NCBI GenBank assembly: GCA_016285515.1
Contig: JAEEQW010000008.1
Span: 1 to 64,000 of the forward strand
DNA: 64,000 nt
Reading direction: 5' to 3'
From: Bacteroidales bacterium
GTDB lineage: Bacteria; Bacteroidota; Bacteroidia; Bacteroidales; BM520
The position numbers and the translations under genes were made by a program. Within the stretch, counting starts at the first letter, position 1. Each line of letters opens with the position of its first letter. Of the stretch, positions 16,134 to 24,425 are shown one piece after another. The notes below the pieces were generated by a model. It was not told the DNA's origin. It ran no database searches and saw nothing but the letters and a program-made list of their open reading frames with translations.

Positions 16134-18697
16134 TGAAACGTGTTGGTAAATTCATAGTGTTGGCGATTTGCCTGCTGGTTGCTGTTGCTGCTGCATTGTA
16201 CTGCGGCGGTTTCATCAACTGCATGAAACAGACTGCCAAAACAGTGGAACTCAATGGCAACTGGTCATTTTCATTCGATGACAGGTGGCTTGATGCCCAT
16301 GTCCCTGGCTGTATCCACTTGGATTTGCTTGACAACAAACTCATTCCTAACCCATTCTGGGGAACTAATGAGGATTCAGTGGCTTGGGTCGCTGAAAAGG
16401 AATGGACTTACAGAACTAACTTTAACAAGTCGCAACTGAAAGGTTATGACAATGTTTCCCTCATGTTCTACGGCCTTGACACATATTCACAGGTGTTTCT
16501 GAACGGCAGTCTGCTTGGTGAAACCGACAATATGTACATAAGATGGGAATTCCCAATCGAGACGGAGTCATTGAAAGATGGTGAAAATGAACTTATTGTG
16601 AAGTTTTTCCCGTCGAGGAAAATAGAACAGCTTAAAGCAGCTGAAAACGGTTATCCTCTTCCGGAACTTTATGCTTTTTCCCGTAAGGCACCATACCAGT
16701 ATGGCTGGGACTGGGGACCTAAACTCACCACTTGTGGAATCTGGCAGCCTGTTTGCTTTGAATTGTGGAATGACTTCAAAATAAGTGATTTGCAAATTTT
16801 CCAAAACAGTTTGTCCGATAGTCTCGCAAATGTGACATTTCAGGTCAGAATACTTTCCGATTGTAACACTACAGCTGATGTCGTATGCAAAATCAACGGA
16901 AAGAAGGTTAATACCGGTAAGATTAATCTCTCATCCGGCATAAACAATTTCATTGTGAAATGCGATATCGAAAATCCTATCCGCTGGTGGCCTAATGGAC
17001 TTGGCAAACAGACAATGTATGATGCGGAAGTTGTGGTCAGTGACAAAAAACATAAGGACAAAGGTGTTTCCCGTTTCGGATTGAGAACGATTGAGCTCAG
17101 CAGGGAAAAGGATTCTGTAGGTTCGGAATTCAAGTTCATCGTCAATGGTGTTCCGGTCTTTATGAAAGGCGCCAATTACATTCCACCTGAGAGTTTCATT
17201 ACGAGGATGACTGACGAAAGATATCGCGAATTGATACAAGACTGCAAGGATGCCAATATGAATATGCTGAGGATGTGGGGTGGCGGACAGTATGAAAATG
17301 ATTTCTTTTATCGTTGCTGCGATGAGGCGGGAATACTTGTATGGCAGGATTTTATGTTTTGCGGTTCTTTGTATCCTACTGACTCTGCGATGCTTAAATC
17401 TGTCAAGGAAGAGGCTGTATATCAAATATGCAGGTTGAGAAATCATCCATGTATTGCCTTGTGGTGTGGTAACAATGAGGTGAAAAACGGTTGGGAAGAC
17501 TGGGGTTGGAAAAATTCTTATACTGATACTCAATGTGACAGTCTTTCAGCAGGTTATGATATTATTTTCAAACAGATTCTGCCAAATATGGTGAATTTGT
17601 TTGACAAAGGGCGTCCTTACGTTCACACATCTCCCGAATGGGGTTGGGGGCATCCTGAGTGTGTCACGGACGGCGACTCGCATTACTGGGGCGTATGGTG
17701 GGGTGAACAGCCTTTTGAAGTTTGGAGTGAGAAAACCGGCAGATTTATGTCGGAATATGGCTTCCAGTCCTATCCACAGTTGTCAACAATCCAGTCGTTC
17801 ACCAATGTGGAAGACAGATATGTAGGTTCGGCAACGATGAACAAACATCAGAAACATGTTCGCGGTACAAAAATTATCAACGACATGATGGACATGTATT
17901 TCGGTATTCCTGATGGTTTTGACAACTACTTATATGTCAGTCAGTTGACTCAGGCATACGGTATCGGGAATGCTCTTGAAATCCATAGAATGAAGATGCC
18001 TTATTGCATGGGTACTCTTTTTTGGCAGTTAAACGACTGTTGGCCTGTGGTCTCGTGGAGCAGTGTGGATTATTATGGCAACTGGAAGGCTTTACAATAC
18101 AAGGCAAAGAAAGTTTTCGAACCTCTGATTATTGCCACTGAAATGCACCACGATAGCGTATATATCTATCTCGTTTCCGATTTGCTTGAGGATACAATCG
18201 GTACGGTTGACATAAACATCTGCAATTTCAGTGGTGAAGTTCTTCGCCATGACATGGTTGGAAATCGTGTGGCTCAAGCAAACACCTCTTCTTTGGTTGT
18301 GATTTATCCAATAAGAACTGACTTGATGGCACATAAGGACGATATTTATGTGCATATATCGTATCTTAATGACAATAAGACTATTACAGACAAAATATTA
18401 TATCTTGACTACCCGAAAAATCTTTCTCTGCCTCAGCCACATGTCAATATTGAAATAATGCCTGACGGGGAAATCTGCAATATCGACATAACTGCAAGGA
18501 CATTCGTAAAAGATTTGTATATCTATACTGACCCATACGTAAAAGGAAGATTTTCAGATAACTACTTTGATATGGAGCCGGATGCAAAGAAAAAAATAGT
18601 TTTCATACCATCGGAAGGACAGCATTTCGACAAGGTTTCATTCAAAGTAAAGGCCTATAACAGCATTAACAACGATTCAGGGGAAGGAGTAAAGTGA
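16133..18697 (+). CDS. Beta-mannosidase, glycoside hydrolase family 2
   Basis: The 854-residue protein removes terminal beta-mannose, probably from mannan or N-glycan fragments. A hydrophobic N-terminus (residues about 6-25) indicates export or membrane anchoring, placing it in the periplasm. Domains are a sugar-binding jelly roll (about 36-215; typical VPGCIHLDLLDN and NPFWGTNEDSVAW), an Ig-like domain, and a TIM barrel with GANYIPPESFITRM. The acid/base Glu is in WCGNNEV (about residue 448) and the nucleophile Glu in FMSEYGFQSYP (about residue 540). It overlaps pheS by one base and holB by four, so a catabolic enzyme is coupled to housekeeping genes. Confidence 0.93.
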   Translation: MKRVGKFIVLAICLLVAVAAALYCGGFINCMKQTAKTVELNGNWSFSFDDRWLDAHVPGCIHLDLLDNKLIPNPFWGTNEDSVAWVAEKEWTYRTNFNKSQLKGYDNVSLMFYGLDTYSQVFLNGSLLGETDNMYIRWEFPIETESLKDGENELIVKFFPSRKIEQLKAAENGYPLPELYAFSRKAPYQYGWDWGPKLTTCGIWQPVCFELWNDFKISDLQIFQNSLSDSLANVTFQVRILSDCNTTADVVCKINGKKVNTGKINLSSGINNFIVKCDIENPIRWWPNGLGKQTMYDAEVVVSDKKHKDKGVSRFGLRTIELSREKDSVGSEFKFIVNGVPVFMKGANYIPPESFITRMTDERYRELIQDCKDANMNMLRMWGGGQYENDFFYRCCDEAGILVWQDFMFCGSLYPTDSAMLKSVKEEAVYQICRLRNHPCIALWCGNNEVKNGWEDWGWKNSYTDTQCDSLSAGYDIIFKQILPNMVNLFDKGRPYVHTSPEWGWGHPECVTDGDSHYWGVWWGEQPFEVWSEKTGRFMSEYGFQSYPQLSTIQSFTNVEDRYVGSATMNKHQKHVRGTKIINDMMDMYFGIPDGFDNYLYVSQLTQAYGIGNALEIHRMKMPYCMGTLFWQLNDCWPVVSWSSVDYYGNWKALQYKAKKVFEPLIIATEMHHDSVYIYLVSDLLEDTIGTVDINICNFSGEVLRHDMVGNRVAQANTSSLVVIYPIRTDLMAHKDDIYVHISYLNDNKTITDKILYLDYPKNLSLPQPHVNIEIMPDGEICNIDITARTFVKDLYIYTDPYVKGRFSDNYFDMEPDAKKKIVFIPSEGQHFDKVSFKVKAYNSINNDSGEGVK

Positions 18698-19830
18698 TGT
18701 TCTTCAAGGATATATATGGAAATACGGCTGTTAAGCATCATTTGGTCAGGATGGTGGAAGACAACAGGTTAAGTCATGCCATTTTGTTTTCCGGTCAGGA
18801 AGGAGATGCCAAACTGCAGCTTGCGATTGCATTTGCGGCTTACCTTAACTGTGAAAACCCTCATGACGGTGATGCCTGTGGCAAATGTCCGTCCTGTATT
18901 CAAATGGAAAAACTATCTCATCCCGAACTGCATTTTATCTTTCCTATTGCGGGTTCCGTAAAGAAATCATCGGAACCGTCCAGCAGTGACTATATTGAGG
19001 AATGGCGGGATTTCATCACCAAAACTGATGGTCTCGGGACCCTCAGCGACTGGTATGACTCCATTGGGGTTACTACAGGTCAGGGTATAATCAATGCCAA
19101 TGATTGCAATAACATTATCAGAACTTTGAGTTATACATCTTATCAGTCGAAATATAAAGTGGTGATTATGTGGATGATAGAGCGCTTGTTCCATGCTGCG
19201 GCACCAAAATTGCTGAAGATACTGGAAGAACCGCCTGAGGATACTTTGTTTATATTGATCTCTGAAGATAGAAGTGCAATACTCGACACGATTCTGTCGA
19301 GAACGCAGACTCTTAGCATTCCTGCATTTACTGCGAATGATGTCAGCAGTTATCTGCAGGCAAGATTTAACATTCCTGCTGAAGAAGCCGCCAAGTTTGC
19401 AGAGTTTTCAGACGGAAATGCTGCTATGGCAGTCAACATGGTGCTGTCACCTGAGTCCAACAGCAATTTCTTCGATGAATTTATCCAATGGATGAGAATA
19501 TGTCTTCAGGCCGACATGCTGAAGATTCTTCCGTTCGTGGATGATTTTTCTAAAAATAATCGTGAAAAAGTGTTGATGTTTCTGAGAAGTTCACTTTCAC
19601 TGCTGAGACAAGCTCTTTATCTGAACACAACAGGTAAGATGTCAATTCCTATACCTGAAAGTCAGATGGCGACTTTTACAAAGTTCGCGCAGTTTGTATC
19701 GCCCTCAAACATAACAATCTTTAATACTGCTATTAACCAGACAATCTACAGAATAGAACGCAATGGCTTGATACCTCTGCTGATGACTAATTTAACCATA
19801 AATCTTTGCAGGGCTTTTAAGAAAAAATAA
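18694..19830 (+). CDS. holB: DNA polymerase III delta' subunit
   Basis: Delta' is part of the clamp loader. The 378-residue protein has the AAA-like clamp-loader fold with a degenerate Walker A (FSGQEGDAKLQ has no GKT), as expected for delta'. A zinc module is visible in CENPHDGDACGKCPSC, and the sensor region in KLLKILEEPPEDTLFILISE with SRTQTLSIP, which carries an SRC-like motif as SRT. The start ATG sits within the beta-mannosidase stop region (4-base overlap). Downstream genes match the order holB, PSP1, gldH that I recall from other Bacteroidales. Confidence 0.93.
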   Translation: MMFFKDIYGNTAVKHHLVRMVEDNRLSHAILFSGQEGDAKLQLAIAFAAYLNCENPHDGDACGKCPSCIQMEKLSHPELHFIFPIAGSVKKSSEPSSSDYIEEWRDFITKTDGLGTLSDWYDSIGVTTGQGIINANDCNNIIRTLSYTSYQSKYKVVIMWMIERLFHAAAPKLLKILEEPPEDTLFILISEDRSAILDTILSRTQTLSIPAFTANDVSSYLQARFNIPAEEAAKFAEFSDGNAAMAVNMVLSPESNSNFFDEFIQWMRICLQADMLKILPFVDDFSKNNREKVLMFLRSSLSLLRQALYLNTTGKMSIPIPESQMATFTKFAQFVSPSNITIFNTAINQTIYRIERNGLIPLLMTNLTINLCRAFKKK

Positions 19831-19841
19831 ATACAAAACAA

Positions 19842-20954
19842 ATGGATGAAAATAAAGTTGACAGACAAGGAAACGCATTTCTAAGCCGCGGGTTTATAAG
19901 AGAACCTGAGGAGATGCAGAACAATTCGCTGTGTTACAGAAGCAGTTGTTCCAAACTTGATGTCTTTGACCTTAACTATGATATTTCAGACCCTATAGGG
20001 GTTAAACAGTATCCGATTTGCGAGGTGAGATTTAAAAATTCCACTAAGAATTATTATCATGTCCCTGATGACCTTCATTTGAAAAAAGGTGATATTGTGG
20101 CTGTAGAGTCCAATCCAGGACATGACATCGGAGTGGTTTCGGCAGTCGGAAACATAGCTATGATGCTCCTTAAAAAGAGAGGTTTGAATGTTGATTCAGA
20201 ACAAGTTAGAAAAGTTTATCGTAAAATCAGGAATAATGATATAGAGAAATGGGTCAATGCCGTTCATAAAGAACAGTCAACCCTTGAAGAAACAAAAAAG
20301 ATTATTGCCGAACTCGGGCTTGAAATGAAACTCAATGATGTTGAGTATCAGGGAGATGGCAATAAAGCTATTTTCTATTATTCAGCTGATGATCGTGTGG
20401 ATTTCCGTGAGTTGATAAAGATTCTTGCTGATCGTTTCAGAATCAGGGTTGAGATGAAACAGATAGGTATCCGTCAGGAGGCAAGCCGAATTGGTGGTAT
20501 AGGTTCCTGTGGAAGAGAACTTTGCTGTGCAACGTGGATAACAAAATTCACGTCAGTAACAACGGTATGCGCAAAGGTTCAGCAATTGTCGTTAAATCCT
20601 ACGAAGCTCGCTGGTCAGTGTGGCAAACTGAAATGTTGCATGAATTTCGAATATGACATGTATGTCGATGCCCTGAAGGAATTCCCTGACAGCAATATAG
20701 TCCTGAAAACTCAAGTCGGAGATGCCGCTTTCGTAAAAAGCGATGTCTTCAAAAAATTGATGTGGTATTCATACACCAACTCAAACGACAATTCCATCAT
20801 GTCAATTCCTATTGATAAGGTAAGGGAAATCATTGAAATGAACAAAAAAGGCAAACTTCCTCCTAACATTGAGGATTATGCTGAGGAAAAAGAGGAGAGA
20901 GTTGAAGATGATGGAGTTGTCACCGCTGATGACCTTACTCGTTTTGATGACTGA
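19842..20954 (+). CDS. PSP1-domain protein, RicT/YaaT-like
   Basis: The 370-residue protein has a PSP1 domain (residues about 60-250) with the family's conserved block IGGIGSCGRELCCATW and a second Cys group CGKLKCCMNFEY. In Bacillus, RicT (YaaT) with RicA and RicF holds Fe-S clusters and promotes RNase Y-dependent RNA processing; RNase Y is encoded at the right end of this window, but RicA and RicF were not seen. In other bacteria the family is studied less. The C-terminus is acidic. It sits 11 bases after holB, an arrangement that is common. Confidence 0.9.
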   Translation: MDENKVDRQGNAFLSRGFIREPEEMQNNSLCYRSSCSKLDVFDLNYDISDPIGVKQYPICEVRFKNSTKNYYHVPDDLHLKKGDIVAVESNPGHDIGVVSAVGNIAMMLLKKRGLNVDSEQVRKVYRKIRNNDIEKWVNAVHKEQSTLEETKKIIAELGLEMKLNDVEYQGDGNKAIFYYSADDRVDFRELIKILADRFRIRVEMKQIGIRQEASRIGGIGSCGRELCCATWITKFTSVTTVCAKVQQLSLNPTKLAGQCGKLKCCMNFEYDMYVDALKEFPDSNIVLKTQVGDAAFVKSDVFKKLMWYSYTNSNDNSIMSIPIDKVREIIEMNKKGKLPPNIEDYAEEKEERVEDDGVVTADDLTRFDD

Positions 20955-20973
20955 TATTCTGATAGTTGGACTT

Positions 20974-21441
20974 ATGAAAATAAAGAAGCTGATACTTTCA
21001 TCCGTGGTCATGATGACCGTTATGCTGTTTACTTCCTGCAAACATTATGTATGTGACAAGTATTACTATTTTGAGGAAGGCTGGCCTATTGAAGACACTT
21101 TGTGGTACAATTTTAATATTGATGACACGGATGCTCGCTATAAGGTCAAATTCAACCTGCGGGTCAGTGATGAATATAAATACAGAAACATGTTCCTTTT
21201 TACTAAGACGATATTTCCTGATAATGTACAAAAGATTGATACTCTGCAATTTATTTTAAGTGATGAGGAGGGCAATTCTTATGGGAAAGGTATGTCGGCG
21301 AATAAGGAACTGGAATTTGTCATAGATGAGGCTGCTCAGTTTGTCCAGCATGGCCATTACTCTTTAGAAGTACTTCAGGGGATGCGTGATAATCCGCTTG
21401 AGGGTGTAAACAGTCTCGGATTTGTGATTACACAGAATTAA
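20974..21441 (+). CDS. gldH: Gliding motility/T9SS-associated lipoprotein GldH
   Basis: The start at 20974 gives a proper lipoprotein signal (MKIKKLILSSVVMMTVMLFTSC, lipobox FTSC); an upstream ATG in the same frame at 20869 lies inside the PSP1 gene and would bury the signal. The 155-residue mature region (YYYFEEGWPIEDTLWYNFNI, then SLEVLQGMRDNPLEGVNSLG) fits GldH. GldH is needed for gliding in Flavobacterium but is also conserved in non-gliding Bacteroidales, where its role is unclear. Two T9SS-sorted proteins in this window make a link to secretion plausible here. Confidence 0.85.
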   Translation: MKIKKLILSSVVMMTVMLFTSCKHYVCDKYYYFEEGWPIEDTLWYNFNIDDTDARYKVKFNLRVSDEYKYRNMFLFTKTIFPDNVQKIDTLQFILSDEEGNSYGKGMSANKELEFVIDEAAQFVQHGHYSLEVLQGMRDNPLEGVNSLGFVITQN

Positions 21442-21460
21442 TATTAAAATACATTTAATT

Positions 21461-24376
21461 ATGAAAAATTATTTACTCGCAGTTTTGATTGCCATGGCAA
21501 CATTAACTGTCAATGCACAGGGAGTCAGGACAGTCAGTGACCCTGATAAGGGCCAGTTTATGGAATATGGTCAGACGACCGTTTCCCCTTCCAAGTTTAT
21601 AGCTGATGATCCAAGTGTCATGTGGGTCAACAATCAACAATATTCAATTGGTGGACAAGTGTTTATGCCAAATAACCACAACGTACTTACTTGTTGGGCT
21701 ACCAATTCGTCAAGGTTGTCATATTATCATGGCATATCTGGCACTATCTTTTGGGAAATGACTTCCGAAGCCAATACTATGAATGGTATCTGCAGTACCA
21801 ACAAGGCAGGTACTGCTATGATTGTTCCTGATGGTTCAACACTTTATGTGGTTGACCCTTCGACTGGAATGTCAACCAATGAAATCGCTTTTCCTGGAAG
21901 CATCAACAGATGTCTTGTTGACGAGGCCGGAACCTGTTTGTTCGTTGCATATACCAGTGGGTCATCATATTTTATTACGAGATATGAACTGAATGCCAGT
22001 CAGCCAACATGGACGATAGAGACCACCTGCAACGTTGTGGGATTGTCGATACCTGCTGACGGATGCCGTCTTGCAATCAGCTTTGCACAGGGTTATAGGA
22101 CCATCTGGATTGTCGATCCTGAAACTGGTGATGTAATCCAGGACAACATCGGCTATTATGACAATTCTCCCACACAGTATCCTGCGATGAGTGCCGACGG
22201 TGAATTTCTGACATTTGGCGATTTTACAGGTAAAGCATATCTGTACAGATGGAACGGGGAACAATATTATATGGTATGGAAGGCAAACATAGCAGGTGAA
22301 AGTGCAAGCTCAACATGGGGTTGTGCAAACGCTATTTCTGATGATGGCAGCACTATTGCAATAGGGACTCTCGACTTTGTGCCATCTGGCTACAATGGCT
22401 GCATCTATGTATTCAACAATTATTCTCCTGAACCGGTATGGGTTTATACCAATGTGGGCGATGAGGTGGAACAGATAGCCATAAGTGACAACGGTGATGT
22501 CATCGCTTGTGCTTCTGCGGGTCCTTTGAATCATTCATCTGCCGATTTGTTCGTTTTCCGTAAACAATCGAATGTGCCTCTTGCTGCCATCAACACTCCG
22601 GGTTCATTTGAGTATGTAGCAATTTCCGGTGACGGCAATTTTTGTGTTGCCACAGGCAAGGCCGTTCACATTCGTGAAATGGGCTACGGCGGCATGATTT
22701 ATTATCTGAACTGTGTCCCTCAAAATACCGGAACACTTGCCGGTACAGTAACCCTTGAAGGTGAAGAAGAGTACAGTGATGTCAAAGTCATGATAGCAGA
22801 TGATGATTCATATTATACAAGCACATTAGCAGACGGCAGTTTCAGCATCCGTTTCATTCCTGCTGGCACATATACCGTTACATTCAGCAAGCCTGGTTTC
22901 TTTTCACAGACTCTCACCAATGTCCAGATTGCAAGTGGTGAGACAACATCCTGCAATGTTGAGCTCGAGCCTGCCGGTCAGCCTATAGAAGACCTGCTGG
23001 CATCAAAGGGCGCATACTCTTATGTCAATCTCCTATGGAGTGGGCAATCCAATGCAGTTGCCTATAATGTCTATCGTAAGAGCGTGGATTTTGCTCCGTT
23101 TACTGAACTGATTGCAACCGTTGAAAATGCTTATGAATACATTGATGACACTGCAGAGCCTAAAAAGATTTATTATTATGCGGTTACGGCAGTTCTGTCC
23201 GATGGCTCTGAAACAGCTTTTTCAAACGTTTGTGAAGGATATGTTGCCACTACAAAAATAACTGCCGAGATAGATGTTTATCGTGGCACAGCTCCTACAA
23301 TCGACGGTATCATGTCTGATGGTGAATGGGATGATGCCTATACGGTTGATGTGTCAAATTATGTTGGCATAACCACTTTGGGCAACGTTATACTTCATTT
23401 CAAGATGGATTCCGATTATCTCTACGTTTGCAGTGAAAACCATTGCGATATCGAACTCAATAACAATGATGGGGTTGCATTCTACATAGATGATAACAAT
23501 GATGGTGTTTTTGCTGATGATGACAGTGAAGGCAACTATTGGATGTATTACGGCACTCCTTGTACAGTGCGCTATCGTCCAATCCATTCCAACGGAGGTG
23601 TCGGAACTACTATCAATCTTCCAGAAGAAATCATTGCCACGTCGTTGTCAACCGGATATGAGATTATCGAATTCGCCCTGCCTTTCGGTGATTCTGAAAC
23701 ATGGATGATAAATCCTGGTGAAAACAACAATAGCGGAATGTATCTTTTCGTCCGTGATGCTGCAACTTCAACAATGTTCGGGAAATGGCCTGCAGAAAAT
23801 GACAACACATTCTCTCCTGTCGATTACGGTGTAATCAATTATGACGTTGATAATACAGTCCCTGCTCCACCGACAAATCTTACCGTTGACAGGGAAGTCC
23901 TCAGAAGACTCGTATATGCTCCAGTTTCATGGGATATGCCGGCGATACACGATTTCGGTCATTTCAACGTATATGTAAATTCCGATGAGCCTACTGCCCA
24001 GGTTGAGGGAACTGAAATAATCCTTGATATTGAACAGTATAATGACTACAGTATTTACGTTACCACAGTGGATGCTTCGGGTCAGGAATCGGAACATTCC
24101 GAAACTTTGACATTCAATACCGATGGTATTAATGAAATCACAAGCTGTTTTACTGTTTATCCAAACCCTGCAAGTACCGACATTACCGTTTCTTCCGATA
24201 TTACAACTGGTGGAGCAATAAAAATAGTTGATATGTCGGGAAGAATAGTCAAATCATTGAATAGCAGTGATTTGAGTCTGGTAAGGATTTCGGTTGACGA
24301 TTTAAGCCGCGGTGTTTATCTTACAGTTATAAGTTATGATAATACTGTCGTAGTAAGGAAATTTATTGTAAAATAA
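21461..24376 (+). CDS. Large secreted multidomain protein with T9SS sorting domain
   Basis: The protein (971 residues) has a signal peptide (MKNYLLAVLIAMATLTVNAQG), a beta-propeller-like N-terminal half of repeated strand motifs ending in Asp/Gly (about 40-420), and a CarboxypepD_reg-like domain (about 425-510). Then come a fibronectin-III-like domain (about 515-600), a CBM9/DUF1083-like domain beginning TPTIDGIMSDGEWDDAYTV (about 605-790) and another FnIII. A type A T9SS C-terminal domain (FTVYPNPASTDITVSS ... SRGVYLTVI) follows. It should be exported across the outer membrane and perhaps surface-attached. No catalytic domain is recognised, so glycan binding is a guess. It lies between gldH and the PBP gene. 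Confidence 0.88.
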   Translation: MKNYLLAVLIAMATLTVNAQGVRTVSDPDKGQFMEYGQTTVSPSKFIADDPSVMWVNNQQYSIGGQVFMPNNHNVLTCWATNSSRLSYYHGISGTIFWEMTSEANTMNGICSTNKAGTAMIVPDGSTLYVVDPSTGMSTNEIAFPGSINRCLVDEAGTCLFVAYTSGSSYFITRYELNASQPTWTIETTCNVVGLSIPADGCRLAISFAQGYRTIWIVDPETGDVIQDNIGYYDNSPTQYPAMSADGEFLTFGDFTGKAYLYRWNGEQYYMVWKANIAGESASSTWGCANAISDDGSTIAIGTLDFVPSGYNGCIYVFNNYSPEPVWVYTNVGDEVEQIAISDNGDVIACASAGPLNHSSADLFVFRKQSNVPLAAINTPGSFEYVAISGDGNFCVATGKAVHIREMGYGGMIYYLNCVPQNTGTLAGTVTLEGEEEYSDVKVMIADDDSYYTSTLADGSFSIRFIPAGTYTVTFSKPGFFSQTLTNVQIASGETTSCNVELEPAGQPIEDLLASKGAYSYVNLLWSGQSNAVAYNVYRKSVDFAPFTELIATVENAYEYIDDTAEPKKIYYYAVTAVLSDGSETAFSNVCEGYVATTKITAEIDVYRGTAPTIDGIMSDGEWDDAYTVDVSNYVGITTLGNVILHFKMDSDYLYVCSENHCDIELNNNDGVAFYIDDNNDGVFADDDSEGNYWMYYGTPCTVRYRPIHSNGGVGTTINLPEEIIATSLSTGYEIIEFALPFGDSETWMINPGENNNSGMYLFVRDAATSTMFGKWPAENDNTFSPVDYGVINYDVDNTVPAPPTNLTVDREVLRRLVYAPVSWDMPAIHDFGHFNVYVNSDEPTAQVEGTEIILDIEQYNDYSIYVTTVDASGQESEHSETLTFNTDGINEITSCFTVYPNPASTDITVSSDITTGGAIKIVDMSGRIVKSLNSSDLSLVRISVDDLSRGVYLTVISYDNTVVVRKFIVK

Positions 24377-24425
24377 TTTGAATAATATCTCGTTAACTAC
24401 TTGTCAAGCAATTTAAAAGGGATAA

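Noticed and set aside
20869-20973. Longer N-terminus for GldH
   Set aside because: It would hide the lipoprotein signal and lies in the PSP1 gene; ATG 20974 gives a proper lipobox.
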